A stretch of 64,000 nt of DNA, taken from NCBI RefSeq assembly GCF_026625125.1, contig NZ_CP113097.1, positions 1,922,001 through 1,986,000 on the forward strand. Direction: 5' to 3'. The stretch comes from Pseudomonas putida (lineage in GTDB: Bacteria > Pseudomonadota > Gammaproteobacteria > Pseudomonadales > Pseudomonadaceae). Position numbers and translations under genes: made by a program. Positions 9,999 through 19,225 of this stretch are shown one piece after another; positions within the stretch are counted from its first letter, which is position 1; every line of letters begins with the position of its first letter. The notes under the pieces are model-generated. The model was given only the letters and a program-made list of their open reading frames with translations. It did no database searches and had not been told where the DNA came from.

Positions 9999-10286
9999 AT
10001 GAACAATAAACCCGCCTGGCTGCTGATCCTCTCGCGCAGCAGCGCCGCGCTGGTCGGCGGCTACGCACTCACCTATGCCGCCAGCGCCTGCCTGGCCCGG
10101 CTGTTGCCCCTGTCCCCCGCCGATGCGGTCATCGTCGCGACCCTGCCGGCCTTCGTCTTCTACACCGCAGTCATCCTTTGGGCCTTCGCCAGCCGTGACG
10201 CGGTGCGTGCCTGGCTACCGCTGGCCTTGGCTGCACCCTTGGCGTTGATCGGCTTCTGGCCCCAGGTACTGGAGTGGCTGGCATGA
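9999..10286 (+). CDS. DUF3649 family membrane protein of iron-uptake cassette
   Basis: 95 aa with three hydrophobic segments, starting at ATG 9999 (MNNKPAW). The DUF3649, PepSY and DUF3325 trio is commonly found behind siderophore receptors in pseudomonads; this small protein is the first member. Its function is unknown, presumably accessory to reductive iron release or transport at the inner membrane. The stop overlaps the next start (ATGA, 10283-10286), so the three genes are translationally coupled. Confidence 0.75.
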   Translation: MNNKPAWLLILSRSSAALVGGYALTYAASACLARLLPLSPADAVIVATLPAFVFYTAVILWAFASRDAVRAWLPLALAAPLALIGFWPQVLEWLA

Positions 10287-11809
10287 AGAACACGTTCACC
10301 CAATCGATGGCCTGGCTGCACACCTGGGGTGGGCTGGTTGTCGGCTGGCTATTGTTCGCCATCTTCGTCACCGGCACCCTGGCGGTGTTCGACAAAGAGC
10401 TCAACCACTGGATGCAGCCGGAAATCCCGGCCAATGCAGTGACCCAGGCCGATGCCGCGCAGCGCGCCATTGCCTACCTGCAGGCCCATGAACCGCAGGC
10501 CGGCAACTGGGGCATCAGCCTGCCCACCGATCGCTCGCCCGGGCTGCGTGTGTCTACCGGGGAGCGGCGCCATGGCGGTGGCGTACAGCTCGACCCGCAG
10601 ACCGGCGAGGCCATCGCGGTACGCGACAGCGTTGGCGGCAACTTCTTTTTCCGCTTCCACTTCACCCTCGACCTGCCGCGCAACTGGGGCATTTTCGTGG
10701 TCGGTGCATTGGCGCTGGTGATGTTGGCGGCGCTGGTCACCGGCATTGTCATCCACAAGAAGATCTTCAAGGAGTTCTTCACGTTCCGGCCGAACAAGGG
10801 CCAGCGCTCCTGGCTGGACTTTCACAACGCCAGTGCCGTGCTGTTGCTGCCATTCCACCTGATGATCACCTACACCGGGCTGGTGATCTTCATGCTCATC
10901 TACATTCCTGCAGGTGTCGATGCGCTGTTCGCCGGGGACAACCGGGCCTACTTCAAGGCCCAGGGCAACGCCCGCCTGGAGCAGCCGAGGGCCTTGGCCA
11001 GGCAGCCCGCGGCGCTGGTCGATGTGGTGCCGCTGCTGGCCCAGGCGCAGGCACGGTTGGGGCCCATAGCCGGTTTCAATATCCGCAACCCCAATACCGC
11101 TGGGGCGCGTATCGAGATTCGCCCTGAGCTGGGTAATCGCATCGCGCTGTCGAAGGGGCAGGCCATGGTATTCGATGGTGTCAGCGGTCAGCTGCTCAGC
11201 GATGTGACTGAGTGGCGCGCGGCTCCCCTGACCCAGCGGGTCATGGTCGGCCTGCATTTTGCCCAGTTTGGCGGATACCCGATGCGTTGGTTGTACTTCG
11301 TGTGTGGGGTCATCAGCTGCGTGATGATCGCCAGTGGCCTGGTGCTGTTTTGCGTGAAGCGTGGGCGTAAGTACGCCAGCACCAGCGCGCAGTTGTCGGC
11401 GCGGCGTTGGTACCGGGTTGCCGAGGTGTGCAATGTCGGTTTCGTCACCGGTTTGCTGCTGGCCTGTGTCGGCTTGCTGTGGGCCAGCCGCCTGCTGCCG
11501 GTCGAGCTGGTACAGCGCGAGGCCTGGGAGGTGCGGGCATTCTTTGGTACATGGCTGCTTGCGCTGCTGCATGCGGGTATCAGGCCTGCGCGCCGGGCGT
11601 GGGTGGAACAACTGGGGCTGACGGCACTGCTGTGCATGGGCCTTGGGCTGTTCGGTGGGCTGGGGGATGCCTTGCGCCTGGGCGTGGTGGCTTGCGCAAT
11701 GGTGCTGGGGGTGTTGCTCGGTGTGGTGGCGTGGCGCGTGCATCAAGGCGGGCGAATGCTGCATGCACCCAGGGCCAGGGCAGGGCGCAGCGTGGAGGCA
11801 GGCGCATGA
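10283..11809 (+). CDS. PepSY-associated TM (PiuB-type) inner-membrane protein
   Basis: 508 aa with four main membrane spans and two periplasmic PepSY-like regions. Conserved membrane histidines are visible in LHTWGGLVVGW, FRFHFTLDLP, WLDFHNASAVLLLPFHLM and VGLHFAQFGG. They could bind heme, as in PiuB/FsrB-type ferrisiderophore reductases, which release iron from siderophores at the inner membrane. The start at 10283 (MKNTF) is set by the ATGA overlap with the DUF3649 gene. It is coupled downstream to the DUF3325 gene. The likely role is reduction or processing of the imported siderophore; no direct evidence. Confidence 0.85.
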   Translation: MKNTFTQSMAWLHTWGGLVVGWLLFAIFVTGTLAVFDKELNHWMQPEIPANAVTQADAAQRAIAYLQAHEPQAGNWGISLPTDRSPGLRVSTGERRHGGGVQLDPQTGEAIAVRDSVGGNFFFRFHFTLDLPRNWGIFVVGALALVMLAALVTGIVIHKKIFKEFFTFRPNKGQRSWLDFHNASAVLLLPFHLMITYTGLVIFMLIYIPAGVDALFAGDNRAYFKAQGNARLEQPRALARQPAALVDVVPLLAQAQARLGPIAGFNIRNPNTAGARIEIRPELGNRIALSKGQAMVFDGVSGQLLSDVTEWRAAPLTQRVMVGLHFAQFGGYPMRWLYFVCGVISCVMIASGLVLFCVKRGRKYASTSAQLSARRWYRVAEVCNVGFVTGLLLACVGLLWASRLLPVELVQREAWEVRAFFGTWLLALLHAGIRPARRAWVEQLGLTALLCMGLGLFGGLGDALRLGVVACAMVLGVLLGVVAWRVHQGGRMLHAPRARAGRSVEAGA

Positions 11810-12138
11810 TGATGTTGATCGCAGGCGGCGCGCTGTTCGCCTATGCCGGTATGCTTGGCCTTTGCCAAGGCCTGGAACGGCACTATAAACAGGTATGGCA
11901 GCGGCCTTGCCCGCGGCCACTGCGCAGGGTGCTGCGTGGCGCTGGCTGGCTGGCACTGATGATCAGCCTGCTGCTGTGCGCCCAGGTCTGGGGCTGGGCC
12001 ATGGCGCCGGTAGCCTGGTTGGCGATGATGTCGCTCGGTGCAATGCTGCTGGTCGTGCAGTTGCCGTATTGGCCGCGGCTGGCGGTTGGGCTTGCAGGGC
12101 TGGTGCCAGTGTGGGGGCTGCTGCACCTGTTTACCTGA
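11806..12138 (+). CDS. DUF3325 family membrane protein
   Basis: 110 aa with three hydrophobic helices; third member of the siderophore-associated cassette. The ATG at 11806 overlaps the PepSY gene stop and has a GGAGG site about 8 bp upstream. Its role is unknown; the genomic company suggests assistance to the PepSY protein in iron handling. Confidence 0.75.
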   Translation: MMMLIAGGALFAYAGMLGLCQGLERHYKQVWQRPCPRPLRRVLRGAGWLALMISLLLCAQVWGWAMAPVAWLAMMSLGAMLLVVQLPYWPRLAVGLAGLVPVWGLLHLFT

Positions 12139-12144
12139 GCAGGC

Positions 12145-12300
12145 CCTATCGCCGGCAAGCCGGCTTCCACATGGATTTGCGCCGGCTTTTAGCAATTGGG
12201 CAGGACCGTTGCTTGCACAGGTAAAGCGCAGCCCTGAAGAGCTGCGCGGTCGTGGTGGGAGCCGGCTTGCCGGCGATTGGGCTGCGCAGCAGCGCCCATA
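12145..12300. repeat. Inverted pair of REP elements
   Basis: GCCGGCAAGCCGGC (12151-12164) and GCCGGCTTGCCGGC (12261-12274), each with the P. putida REP flanks (CGAT...GGGCTGC on one side, TTCCAC/GTGGGA on the other), lie in opposite orientation about 100 bp apart. They fill the gap between the convergent iron operon and heme oxygenase gene. Such pairs are gyrase/IHF targets or transcript ends in pseudomonads. Confidence 0.8.
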
Positions 12301-12365
12301 GCAGAGCTGTAATAGCCCGAGCGCTCGACGGGACCAGCGATCACCGATGAAACCGGGCCCTCGCT

Positions 12366-12986
12366 TCAGCCAGGTATCTGGCCAAGCACGTTGCGTTGCT
12401 CAAGCCAGCGCTCGAAGCTCCGGAATGTTTCGATGGCCGCCTGCACGGTGGCGGCCTGCGCTGCAGGTGCGCTCGACGCCTGGCCAAGGCGGTCGAGGAA
12501 GCGGCGCCAGTAGTCGCCGGTCCGCGCACCGTATACATCGAAAAAGGCTGTGCCGTTGGCCGGGCCGAGCCCCAGGCGCTCTGCCATTGCCCTTTTCAGT
12601 ACCTGGCCGCCCAGGGTGGAGCCCTCCAGAACGTACATCACACCCAGCGCACCGGCCTCATCATTGATACCTGGCAGCGCCTGGCACAGGGGCAGGGCGT
12701 CGATGTCAGCGGCGCTCAGATGCAGGGCTTGCAGGTCCAGCGTGAGCGCGGGTGTCTTGGCCCTCATCGGTTCCTGGTAGTCACCCAGGCGAGCTTCGAG
12801 GGGCGCGTGGAACCCATAGTAGGCTTGCAGGAGCCGGCTGTAGGCCGCGGCATCGAAGCTCGCTGCAAAGAATGGCAGGCGTGCTTCGAGCGACTTGTGG
12901 CAATCGCGGGTGCCCTCGCGCAGGGCTAGCAGCAACGGGCTGGGTGAGGAGGGACTGGCTGGCATTCGGCTCGACTCTAGTGGCAT
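12366..12986 (-). CDS. Biliverdin-producing heme oxygenase
   Basis: 206 aa from ATG 12986, or 199 aa from ATG 12965. The TRDCHKSLE motif near residue 30 carries the proximal heme histidine. EGSTLGGQVLKR is the distal-helix glycine region of bacterial heme oxygenases of the PigA/BphO type. The enzyme opens heme to biliverdin, CO and iron. BphO partners of phytochromes and iron-scavenging HemO are both possible; no phytochrome gene is adjacent, while siderophore uptake genes are, so iron recovery is plausible. The gene is divergent from the phosphatase-like gene at 13107. Confidence 0.88.
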   Translation of the reverse strand: MPLESSRMPASPSSPSPLLLALREGTRDCHKSLEARLPFFAASFDAAAYSRLLQAYYGFHAPLEARLGDYQEPMRAKTPALTLDLQALHLSAADIDALPLCQALPGINDEAGALGVMYVLEGSTLGGQVLKRAMAERLGLGPANGTAFFDVYGARTGDYWRRFLDRLGQASSAPAAQAATVQAAIETFRSFERWLEQRNVLGQIPG

Positions 12987-13106
12987 TTCGCCTAATTTGG
13001 ACTGACCATCGTAACGCAGTGTTCCTCCCCAGCCGCGACATTGTTGCGGAAAAAATAACCTCGGCGTGCTAAACCATTCGGCCGTCCTCCAAGAAGAAGC
13101 CAGCTG

Positions 13107-13646
13107 GTGAAAGCCGTACACCTGACCCTGATCTGTCATGCCCTGACAACGGCCCAGAAGACCGGGCACCTGCACGGCCCCGACGACGGCATTCTGCCGA
13201 TGCTCGCCCAACCGTTCGCCGTGGCGCCTGAAACGCGCATCCTCACCGCGCCGGAGCGGCGTGCGAGGGAAACGGCGGACGGGTTTTCGGCACTGGCGCA
13301 GGTCGAGCCGGCATTGGCCGATTGCGACCTGGGACGCTGGCAGGGGCTGGCATTGAAGCGGTTGCAGGTTGAGCACCCGCAGGCGCTGGCGTTGTGGCTG
13401 GACGACCCGCACAGTGCGCCACATGGTGGTGAGTCGTTCGCCGAGTTGTGCCAGCGCATGGCGGGGTGGCTGGCGGCCTTCGATGAGCCGGGCGAGTGGG
13501 TGGCGGTGACGCATCCCATGGTCATTCGCGCGGTACTGGTGCAGGTGCTGGGTTGCCCCTTGGCGGCCCATCGGCAGATGGATGTGCTGCCTTTGTCACG
13601 TGTTCAGCTGAGCTTTACCGGGCGCTGGCGCTTGCGGCTGGGGTGA
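13107..13646 (+). CDS. Histidine phosphatase family protein with degenerate RHG motif
   Basis: 179 aa from GTG 13107. The fold features of the phosphoglycerate-mutase-like superfamily are present: TAPERRARETADGF, DLGRWQGLAL and the second catalytic His in VTHPMVIRAV. The N-terminal signature, normally RHG, reads LICHALT: the catalytic His is kept but the phosphate-binding Arg is Cys and Gly is Ala. Activity is therefore uncertain. CobC-like or SixA-like roles cannot be told apart from context, which holds no cobalamin genes. Confidence 0.75.
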   Translation: MKAVHLTLICHALTTAQKTGHLHGPDDGILPMLAQPFAVAPETRILTAPERRARETADGFSALAQVEPALADCDLGRWQGLALKRLQVEHPQALALWLDDPHSAPHGGESFAELCQRMAGWLAAFDEPGEWVAVTHPMVIRAVLVQVLGCPLAAHRQMDVLPLSRVQLSFTGRWRLRLG

Positions 13647-13702
13647 GTCCGGCTTGCAATGGCCTGCACAACGGCCAACCCAGCTCACCGCAAAACCTTG
13701 CC

Positions 13703-14488
13703 TCAGAACGCCAGCTTGTACCCGATCAGCAACAGCATGCCCGCCAGGCAGGGCCGCAGCACGCGGTCGGAGATCTTTCCGGTGAGGTGGCTGCCCAGGT
13801 AGATGCCAGGCAACGAGCCCAGCAGCAGGTAGCCCAGCAGCGACCAGTCCATGTTGCCCATGCCCGCGTGGCCCAGGCCTGCGACCAGGGTCAACGGCAC
13901 CGCGTGGGCGATCTCGGTGCCCACCAGGCGCCGGGTGACCAGGAACGGGTAGAGCAGGAACAGCGCCACGGTGCCCAAGGCACCCGCACCGATCGAAGTC
14001 AGGGTGACCATGACACCCAGCACCACGCCGGTGAGTACGGTAAGGATGTTGAGGCTGCGGTCGCTGAGTTGGTAATGGTCACCGGCATGGCGGTTGGCGA
14101 ACGCTTGCAGGCGCGATTTGAACAGGATCGCCAGTGCAGTGAGGATCAACACCACCGCCAGGCCCTGCTTGATGATGGCATTGAGCGCCGAAGTGTCGGT
14201 GTGCAGGGTGCTCAGGAACCACAGGGTCAGCGCTGCGGCCGGGACGCTGCCCATGCTGAGCAGGCCGGTGATTTTCCAGTCGATGTTCTTGTTGCGGCTG
14301 TGCACCCAGACGCCACTGGCCTTGGTGATGGCGGCGTAGAGCAAGTCAGTGCCCACGGCAGTGGCCGGGCTGATGCCAAACCACAGCAGGATGGGCGTCA
14401 TCAGCGAACCGCCACCGACGCCGGTCATGCCGACGATGAACCCCACAACCAGCCCGGCTATGGTGAAACCGAAAGAACCTACATCCAT
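13703..14488 (-). CDS. TSUP (TauE/SafE) family permease
   Basis: 261 aa, almost wholly hydrophobic with about eight spans. The N-terminal GFIVGMTGVGGGSLMTPILL glycine-rich helix and PATAVGTDLLYA are hallmarks of the sulfite/organosulfonate exporter family. The substrate (sulfite, sulfoacetate or another small anion) is unknown. The start ATG at 14488 is the only good one. No sulfur gene is adjacent. Confidence 0.85.
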   Translation of the reverse strand: MDVGSFGFTIAGLVVGFIVGMTGVGGGSLMTPILLWFGISPATAVGTDLLYAAITKASGVWVHSRNKNIDWKITGLLSMGSVPAAALTLWFLSTLHTDTSALNAIIKQGLAVVLILTALAILFKSRLQAFANRHAGDHYQLSDRSLNILTVLTGVVLGVMVTLTSIGAGALGTVALFLLYPFLVTRRLVGTEIAHAVPLTLVAGLGHAGMGNMDWSLLGYLLLGSLPGIYLGSHLTGKISDRVLRPCLAGMLLLIGYKLAF

Positions 14489-14648
14489 ACGCTACTCGAC
14501 TGCCCAGCTTTGCCCGTGATCGGATGGGTGCCAGCATATAGGTAGTTTATATAGCCAAATAGACTTGTTCGTTATTAGGTTATAACCGCTGGCCTTCTAC
14601 GCCGGCCCGCTCGCCCCCTGCATGAGACGAGCCTGCCGGCGTGTCACC

Positions 14649-16529
14649 TCAGATGCGGAAGCTGCCCACCAGTTGCTTCAAACGCCCAGCCTGCTGCGCC
14701 AGCGCATCGCAATGCTGCAACGTCTGGTTGAGGTTCTCCACCCCTTGCTGGTTCAGCGCATTGATCTGGGTGATGTCCAGGTTCAGGCTCTCGACCACGG
14801 CGGTCTGCTCTTCGGTCGCAGTGGCCACGGACTGGTTCATGCCATCGATTTCGCCGATGCGCTGGGTCACGCTGGTCAGACGTACACCGGCCTGGTTGGC
14901 GACCTGCACGGTCTGTTCGCTGGACACCTGGCTTGTGTTCATGGTGTGCACCGCCTCGCGGGAGCCGACCTGCAGGCTGGTGATCATGCGGTGGATCTCT
15001 TCTGCCGATTCCTGGGTGCGGTGCGCCAGGTTGCGCACCTCATCGGCGACCACGGCAAACCCACGCCCGGCTTCACCTGCACGGGCCGCTTCGATCGCGG
15101 CGTTGAGCGCCAGCAGGTTGGTCTGCTGGGAAATGCCTTTGATCACGTCGAGGATCTTGCCGATTTCGTCGGTGCTGGCATTGAGCGTTTCGATCTGTTC
15201 GCACGACTCGCTGATGCGCTGCGACAGGGCGGTCATGGCGTTGATCGCTTCTTCCACCACTTCGCGCCCGCCATTGGCCTGTTCGCTGGCACCACTGGCG
15301 TGTTGCGAGGCGTGCGCAGCATTGCGTGCGATTTCCTGAGTGGCGGCACCCAGCTGGTTGATGGCCGCCGCGACACTGTTGGTACGCATGCTCTGTTCTT
15401 CGGAACCGATGATCGATGCATTGGAGGCGTTGACCACCTTTTCCGACAGGTCGTGCACCAGCCGCGTAGCCGACGACACTTCGCTGATCGAGGCGTGAAT
15501 GCGTTCTACGAAGCGGTTGAACGAGGTGGCCAGTTCGCCGAACTCGTCCTTGCGCGGTACCTCAAGGCGGCGGGTCAGGTCGCCTTCACCTTCGGCGATG
15601 TCGCGCATGGCGCGGCCCATGGTGGTCAGCGGGCGCATCAGCACCGGGATCAGCAAGCCCAGCAGCCCGGCGATGGCCGCCACGGCAATGACCATGGCGA
15701 TGATCGCTGAGGTGCGGAAATGGCTTAAGGCGGCGTAGGCCTTGTCCTTGTCGATCGACAGGCCGATATACCACTGGGCAGACGGCAAGCCCGCCACCGG
15801 GGCAAAGGAGATCAACCGCTGCTGGCCATCGAGGGTGACGTCCTGCAGGCCGGCCGCCACGCGCAGGCCCGAGCCTGGGTAGATGTCGTTGAGGTTCTTC
15901 ATCACCTGGTCTTTGTCGGGGCTGACGATCACCTGGCCGCTGCTGTCGGCGAGGAAGGCGTGGCCGATGCCGCCGAAGTCGACCGAGTTGATGATCTGCA
16001 CCAAGGTAGCGAGGGTCAGGTCGCCGCCGACCACCCCGAGCATTTCGCCGTTACGCTTCACCGGCGTGGCGATGGTCACCATCAGGCCACCGACCGCGCC
16101 CTGGTAAGGGGCGGTGAGCACGGTCTGCCCGGCGCTGGCCGCGGCGCCGTACCATGGGCGCTGGCGTGGGTCGTAGCCGGCCGGCATTTGGGCGTCGGGG
16201 CGCTGGGTGAACACGCCGTTGGCCTGGCCCAGGTAGGTGAACAGGAAATTTTTCGTGTACGACGGCTGCTCGATCAGCCCGGCCAGGGTATCGCCTGCCC
16301 CTTGTTCAGCAATGTCCTGGGCCAGGTTCTCCAGCACCAGGATGCGCCCGCTCATCCAGTTCTGCACGCTGCTGGCAGTCAGCGCACCGGACTGCTGCAT
16401 CGACGACGCGATGTTCTGGGTGATGGTCTTGCGTTGCAGGTAGTCGTTGTAAAGCGTGAACAGGGCAAAAGCCAGCACCACGACGCCGCATGCGCTGAGG
16501 AGGATCTTGTGGCGAAATTTCAGGTTCAT
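14649..16529 (-). CDS. Methyl-accepting chemotaxis protein, dCache (PctA/McpA-like)
   Basis: 626 aa from ATG 16529 (MNLKFRHK). TM1 (residues ~8-30) is followed by a large periplasmic double-Cache domain, TM2 near residue 280, HAMP, and a signalling domain whose tip reads [32 protein letters not shown]. Strong similarity of the first 40 residues to Pseudomonas PctA suggests an amino-acid-type receptor. The ligand motif YDPRQRPWY and GVVGGDLTL aspartate are kept. The residue after APY, where I recall PctA having an acidic residue, is Gly here (APYQGA), so specificity may differ. Confidence 0.9.
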   Translation of the reverse strand: MNLKFRHKILLSACGVVVLAFALFTLYNDYLQRKTITQNIASSMQQSGALTASSVQNWMSGRILVLENLAQDIAEQGAGDTLAGLIEQPSYTKNFLFTYLGQANGVFTQRPDAQMPAGYDPRQRPWYGAAASAGQTVLTAPYQGAVGGLMVTIATPVKRNGEMLGVVGGDLTLATLVQIINSVDFGGIGHAFLADSSGQVIVSPDKDQVMKNLNDIYPGSGLRVAAGLQDVTLDGQQRLISFAPVAGLPSAQWYIGLSIDKDKAYAALSHFRTSAIIAMVIAVAAIAGLLGLLIPVLMRPLTTMGRAMRDIAEGEGDLTRRLEVPRKDEFGELATSFNRFVERIHASISEVSSATRLVHDLSEKVVNASNASIIGSEEQSMRTNSVAAAINQLGAATQEIARNAAHASQHASGASEQANGGREVVEEAINAMTALSQRISESCEQIETLNASTDEIGKILDVIKGISQQTNLLALNAAIEAARAGEAGRGFAVVADEVRNLAHRTQESAEEIHRMITSLQVGSREAVHTMNTSQVSSEQTVQVANQAGVRLTSVTQRIGEIDGMNQSVATATEEQTAVVESLNLDITQINALNQQGVENLNQTLQHCDALAQQAGRLKQLVGSFRI

Positions 16530-16668
16530 GTTTCGAGACCTTGAGCCATGGAGGGAAGGGCACTGCACGCTTTTGGCGCGATGGGCCTGTCCACTCTGCT
16601 ATCGGCAAATCCCACAAAAATTGAAGCACTTACGTCACTAGGCTGAGGCGATTTCGACGGACGGTGCG

Positions 16669-17547
16669 CTAGCATTTGGCTAGCTGTTCGATCAGCAAAC
16701 GCGCCGCCTGGCGCAGCGGTTGCTGCCTGCGCCAGAAGGCATGAATCGGCAACTGTAGTTCGTTGCGGGTATTTGCAAATCGCAGACGTACCAGGCGCCC
16801 GTCAGCGATCAGCGGCGCCACCCTGGCCAATGGCAAATCGCCCCAGCCCAGGCCTGCTTCGACCATTTGTACGGCGAAGTCGAAACTGTCGGTGGACCAG
16901 TGCGTGGCGCCGATCAGCGCGCGCGGGTCGGCCAGCGGCAGGTCGCGGCTGCGCACCAGGATCTGGCGCACGTTGATCAGGTCTTCCAGGTAGCGGATGC
17001 GCCCGTCGCGCAGTGCCGGGTGCGCGGGTGACAGGGTGGCAACCAGCGACTCCGTACCAATGTGCTGGAACCCCCGGCTGGCATCGACGTGCAGGCCAGC
17101 GAAGGCCAGGCATAGGTCGGCACGGCCGCTGTCGAGCAACTGCAGTGCGTCTTCCTGTGGGGCACTGAGCAGCCGGATGTCCAGCAGCGGGTAGCGCTCG
17201 CCAAGCCTCGCGATGGCGGCAAACAGCGGCCGTTGATCTATGTCCGGGACCACGGCGAGGGTCAGGCTGCTCTCCAGCCCTTGCGACAACTCCAGTGCGT
17301 GCACCTGCAATAGCCCCAGTTGCTCGGCGATCAGCCTGGCGTGTGGCTCTAGCGCCAGAGCCTGAGCGGTAGGACGAACCTCGCGCGGGCCGCGCTCGAA
17401 CAGCGAGTAGCCCAGTTCGGCTTCAAGGTTACCGATGGCCATGCTGACGGCAGAGGGTACCCGGCCAAGGGTGCGCGCCGCTGCGGAAAACGAACCCCGA
17501 TCGAGTACGGCGAGGAACAGCTGGATATTGTCACTGGAAAAATTCAT
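16669..17547 (-). CDS. LysR-type transcriptional regulator
   Basis: 292 aa with an N-terminal winged helix-turn-helix (FLAVLDRGSFSAAARTLGRVPSAVSMAIGNLE) and a LysR substrate-binding domain. It is divergent from the PACE efflux gene, with a 101-bp gap to its GTG, the classical arrangement for a LysR regulator controlling its neighbour. In several proteobacteria PACE genes are paired with a LysR gene in this way. Confidence 0.9.
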   Translation of the reverse strand: MNFSSDNIQLFLAVLDRGSFSAAARTLGRVPSAVSMAIGNLEAELGYSLFERGPREVRPTAQALALEPHARLIAEQLGLLQVHALELSQGLESSLTLAVVPDIDQRPLFAAIARLGERYPLLDIRLLSAPQEDALQLLDSGRADLCLAFAGLHVDASRGFQHIGTESLVATLSPAHPALRDGRIRYLEDLINVRQILVRSRDLPLADPRALIGATHWSTDSFDFAVQMVEAGLGWGDLPLARVAPLIADGRLVRLRFANTRNELQLPIHAFWRRQQPLRQAARLLIEQLAKC

Positions 17548-17648
17548 GTCGGCCTCCTATCAGTGAATCTGAAAGCTACCGACTTTGTCTGTCAATATAT
17601 TTGAATCAATCTTGCGTCCTTCGCTTGATACCCAATGAGGTAAACCCG

Positions 17649-18077
17649 GTGCAGGGATTGAAACGCAAACTGGTCTACGTGACGTTCTACGAGCTGATTG
17701 GCTTGTGCATGTCGACGTTGGGACTGGCTTACTTGTCCGATACCCAGGCTTCGCATACTGGGCCGCTGGCGGTGATGATCACCACCATCGCCATGCTCTG
17801 GAACCTGATCTACAACAGCCTGTTCGAGTACTGGGAGAGCCGCCAGGCCAAGCGCGGCCGCAGCGTGGCGCGGCGGGTGGTGCATGCTGTCGGCTTCCAG
17901 CTGACCCTGGTGGTGTACCTGATCCCGCTGATCGCCTGGTGGCTGGGCATGAGTCTGGTCCAGGCGTTCCTGGTGGACCTTGCGTTCATCATCCTGGTGC
18001 CCTGCTACACCTTTGCCTACAACTGGGGGTTTGACCGGATCTTCGGTTTGCCAGCATCGGCCATGGCCACCGCCTGA
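17649..18077 (+). CDS. PACE family multidrug efflux transporter
   Basis: About 142 aa from GTG 17649, preceded by GAGG at a good distance. The longer reading from 17601 lacks a ribosome site and runs through the promoter. The protein is a tandem of two bacterial transmembrane pair domains: LKRKLVYVTFYELIG ... WNLIYNSLFEYWE, then RRVVHAVGFQLTLV ... YTFAYNWGFD. These are the signature residues of AceI-type proteobacterial antimicrobial compound efflux pumps. It exports amphipathic biocides or polyamine-like substrates in exchange for protons; the natural substrate is unknown. The divergent LysR gene is the likely regulator. Confidence 0.9.
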   Translation: MQGLKRKLVYVTFYELIGLCMSTLGLAYLSDTQASHTGPLAVMITTIAMLWNLIYNSLFEYWESRQAKRGRSVARRVVHAVGFQLTLVVYLIPLIAWWLGMSLVQAFLVDLAFIILVPCYTFAYNWGFDRIFGLPASAMATA

Positions 18078-18091
18078 GGGTGTCGGTGCCG

Positions 18092-19150
18092 CTATGGCGG
18101 CAGGCGAATCAACAAGGGTTCCTGGCGCGCAGGGGGTTGCGGTTGCACTGCCTGCTGCACGGGCCGCGGCGCACTGGCCAGCAAGCTGTCCTCGACCTGC
18201 CCTGACAGGTAGTACACCCCCGCCATGGCGCCGCTCTGGCGGTTCTCCATCAGCTCTTGCCATTCCTGATTGAGCGCCACGTTGAGGATCACCCGCAATT
18301 GCTCGACCATCTCCGGGTGATCGCGGTCGTGAGTGATCATGCCGTAGCCGGCGGCCGCCACCGAGATCATCGCCCCGGCCACCTTGCCCACCGCACTGGC
18401 CACTGCGCTGGCAATGCCGCGTGGGGCCAGGGTGGCGCCAAGCTTCTCGCTGGCGCGGGTCGCCACCGACGACAGGCCGATGTCGGTCTGCCCCGGGCCT
18501 TTGGCCGCTTGCTGGTGCAGGTGGTCGCGCAGGGCGAGCCAGGCGGGTTGCTGATCGAGCGGCTTGGCCTTGAGCAATTGATAAAGGCTGGCATTGCGTG
18601 CCGGCGGCGGCCCTAGGGCAATGGCCGGGATTCGGTTCAGGCGCTGGCTGAGCTGGTCGGGCGGGGCGTTGTAGCGCTGGATGATGGCTGGCAGTTGCTG
18701 GCCGAACAGCTGCACGTACAATTCGCAGGCGCGGTCGCGGATGACTTCGGGGTTGATCTGCTCGGCCACCGGCTCGATCACCCGCTTCTGGTACTGCTCC
18801 TGCAGGTACAGGGCCAGGCGTTTTTCCGCAGGCTCGCGGCCCTCGCCACTGTTGAGCTTGTACCAGGCGACCTTGAGGGTCAGCCATTGCTGGGTCCAGT
18901 AACCGGTGAACCAGGGAATGAAGTCGCTCTCGGTACGTTGCTGTACCTGTTCTTTCCACACTCGCATCGAGCGCCGTGCATAGTCGTTGGCCGAGCCAGC
19001 AGCGCCTACCGAGGCATCGATCAGTTCCTGGTCAATCCGTTGCCAGGCGGCGGGCGTGAGCACGGCGGGCGGCGGGGCAGGCGGACGCTTGCCGGCGCAG
19101 CCGCCGAGGGCGAGCAGAAGGCAGAGCAGCACGAGGATACGTGGATTCAC
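18092..19150 (-). CDS. Predicted lipoprotein of unknown function
   Basis: 352 aa. A signal sequence with the lipobox LALGGC (Cys18) indicates lipidation, followed by a proline-rich linker (KRPPAPPPAVLTP). The body is mostly helical, with one hydrophobic Gly/Ala-rich segment (GIASAVASAVGKVAGAMISVAAAGYGM) that could insert into membrane. I do not recognise the family. It is convergent with the PACE gene, 14 bp away, and probably a single transcription unit. Envelope location is predicted from the lipobox only. Confidence 0.75.
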   Translation of the reverse strand: MNPRILVLLCLLLALGGCAGKRPPAPPPAVLTPAAWQRIDQELIDASVGAAGSANDYARRSMRVWKEQVQQRTESDFIPWFTGYWTQQWLTLKVAWYKLNSGEGREPAEKRLALYLQEQYQKRVIEPVAEQINPEVIRDRACELYVQLFGQQLPAIIQRYNAPPDQLSQRLNRIPAIALGPPPARNASLYQLLKAKPLDQQPAWLALRDHLHQQAAKGPGQTDIGLSSVATRASEKLGATLAPRGIASAVASAVGKVAGAMISVAAAGYGMITHDRDHPEMVEQLRVILNVALNQEWQELMENRQSGAMAGVYYLSGQVEDSLLASAPRPVQQAVQPQPPARQEPLLIRLPP

Positions 19151-19225
19151 ACGACCGCCTCCCGGGTTTCGAGGCTAGGTGGTTAACCGAGTATAGGGCC
19201 GGCGATCGGCTGCGCCTGCGTCCTG

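Noticed and set aside
10349..11956. 535-codon minus-strand frame opposite the PepSY gene
   Set aside because: His/Gln/Pro-rich low-quality translation opposite a clear membrane protein.
17592..18959. Minus-strand frame covering the PACE gene and most of the lipoprotein gene
   Set aside because: Arg/Gly/Pro/Gln-rich frame spanning two well-supported genes; not a protein.
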